From the NCBI GenBank assembly GCA_021769025.1, contig JAETTS010000186.1, positions 1 to 5,698 on the forward strand: a DNA stretch of 5,698 nucleotides. Reading direction: 5' to 3'. The translations under genes were made by a program, and so were the position numbers. Every line of letters starts with the position of its first letter. The first letter of the stretch is position 1. The notes under the pieces are model-generated. The model had not been told where the DNA came from. It searched no databases and worked only from the letters and a program-made list of their open reading frames with translations. The stretch is from Enterocloster bolteae (GTDB lineage: Bacteria; Bacillota_A; Clostridia; Lachnospirales; Lachnospiraceae). Of the stretch, positions 5,297 through 5,698 are shown piece after piece.

Positions 5297-5548
5297 ATGG
5301 AACAGAAAAATGATATGGCGCTGACTTCTATGATACTTGGCATTGCGTCCATTGTACTTTCCTGCTGCTGTTATCTGGGCATGATTCTGGGCAGCCTGGC
5401 AATCATCTTTGCCGCGCTGTCCAGGGTAGATGAGATGCACCGGCAGGCAAAGACCGGACTGATCACGGGAATCATAGGTCTTTTAATCAGTGTATTTGTG
5501 ATTGTGATATTCTTTGTTGTAGCGGAGATGGCGGGAGGTGTGTCATGA
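5297..5548 (+). CDS. Small DUF4190-like membrane protein
   Basis: An 83-residue membrane protein of unknown function. Residues 8-42 form a hydrophobic hairpin (ALTSMILGIASIVLS, then CCC at 23-25, then LGMILGSLAIIFAAL), followed by a charged loop (SRVDEMHRQAKTG, 42-54) and another helix (~55-78). The repeated pattern of small-residue helices with TGLITGIIGLLIS resembles the DUF4190 family, found in many Firmicutes with no defined role. ATG at 5297 has AAGGAG (5285-5290) 6 bases upstream. It begins 30 bases after metQ with no terminator between, so it is probably read with metNIQ, though a functional link to methionine transport is not implied. Its stop overlaps the next start by ATGA, so these two membrane proteins are coupled and may work together. 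Confidence 0.78.
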   Translation: MEQKNDMALTSMILGIASIVLSCCCYLGMILGSLAIIFAALSRVDEMHRQAKTGLITGIIGLLISVFVIVIFFVVAEMAGGVS

Positions 5549-5698
5549 AGACAGGAAGGGCAGAATTGAAAAGAAGAGCCAGACAGGCCCTGCGGGGACA
5601 CTATGGAACGGCCATTGGCGGCTATCTCCTGTATATGGTTATCAGTGGCGTGCTGGTTGGCGTGTTGGAGGTCGCTATCTTTTTTATGATTATGGCAG
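5545..5698 (+). CDS. DUF975-like membrane protein, N-terminus (3' partial)
   Basis: ATG at 5545 overlaps the previous stop as ATGA, with GGGAGGTG (5533-5540) as ribosome binding site. Fifty-one codons are visible before the window ends. The start (MKTGRAELKRRARQALRGHY, then GTAIGGYLLYMVISGVL) has the form typical of DUF975 integral membrane proteins in Firmicutes: a short basic amphipathic helix with the pattern LK-x-x-AR-x-x-L-x-G-x-Y, then a long hydrophobic helix. The full family is about 200-300 residues with several helices and no known function. The call rests on the N-terminus alone. Confidence 0.72.
   Translation, partial: MKTGRAELKRRARQALRGHYGTAIGGYLLYMVISGVLVGVLEVAIFFMIMA

Overview
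The window looks like a piece of chromosome from a Lachnospiraceae-type Clostridium (Firmicutes). The reasons are strong AGGAGG-type ribosome binding sites, tightly packed same-strand genes, a purine-rich coding strand of moderate GC, and families typical of gut clostridia (PepV-type dipeptidase, DUF4190 and DUF975 membrane proteins, RelB/RelE-type toxin-antitoxin genes). The assignment comes from style and family content only; no marker gene is present.

Layout. Bases 1-1398 hold a nearly complete M20-family dipeptidase (PepV/Sapep type) whose first few codons lie before the window. Bases 1399-2184 form an accessory scar: hairpins behind pepV, a minus-strand RelB/DinJ-type antitoxin whose overlapping RelE/YafQ-type toxin is cut to 48 codons and runs into a minus-strand terminator, then a plus-strand stub of a serine recombinase (19 codons, with Gly where the catalytic Ser should be). 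Bases 2185-2549 are a leader region: a near-consensus promoter, a 28-codon ORF with a perfect Shine-Dalgarno in which 11 residues are Met, an intrinsic terminator, and a perfect 9-bp inverted repeat. Bases 2550-5266 are metN-metI-metQ, a complete methionine ABC importer (ATPase with NIL domain, permease, lipoprotein). Bases 5297-5698 are a small DUF4190-like membrane protein and the start of a DUF975-like membrane protein, overlapping by ATGA and apparently in the same transcription unit.

How it works together. MetQ, a surface lipoprotein, captures methionine; MetI forms the membrane channel; MetN drives transport and probably senses internal methionine through its NIL domain. No SAM riboswitch or T-box is recognisable in front of the operon. 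What stands there is a methionine-rich mini-ORF followed by an intrinsic terminator. This is the architecture expected for ribosome-mediated attenuation (as in trp/his leaders) tuned to methionine supply, and it is the most interesting feature of the window. The peptide, promoter and terminator are visible in the sequence; the attenuation mechanism is inferred. PepV, which releases free amino acids from dipeptides, fits loosely with amino-acid scavenging but is separated from metNIQ by the scar and is probably its own unit.
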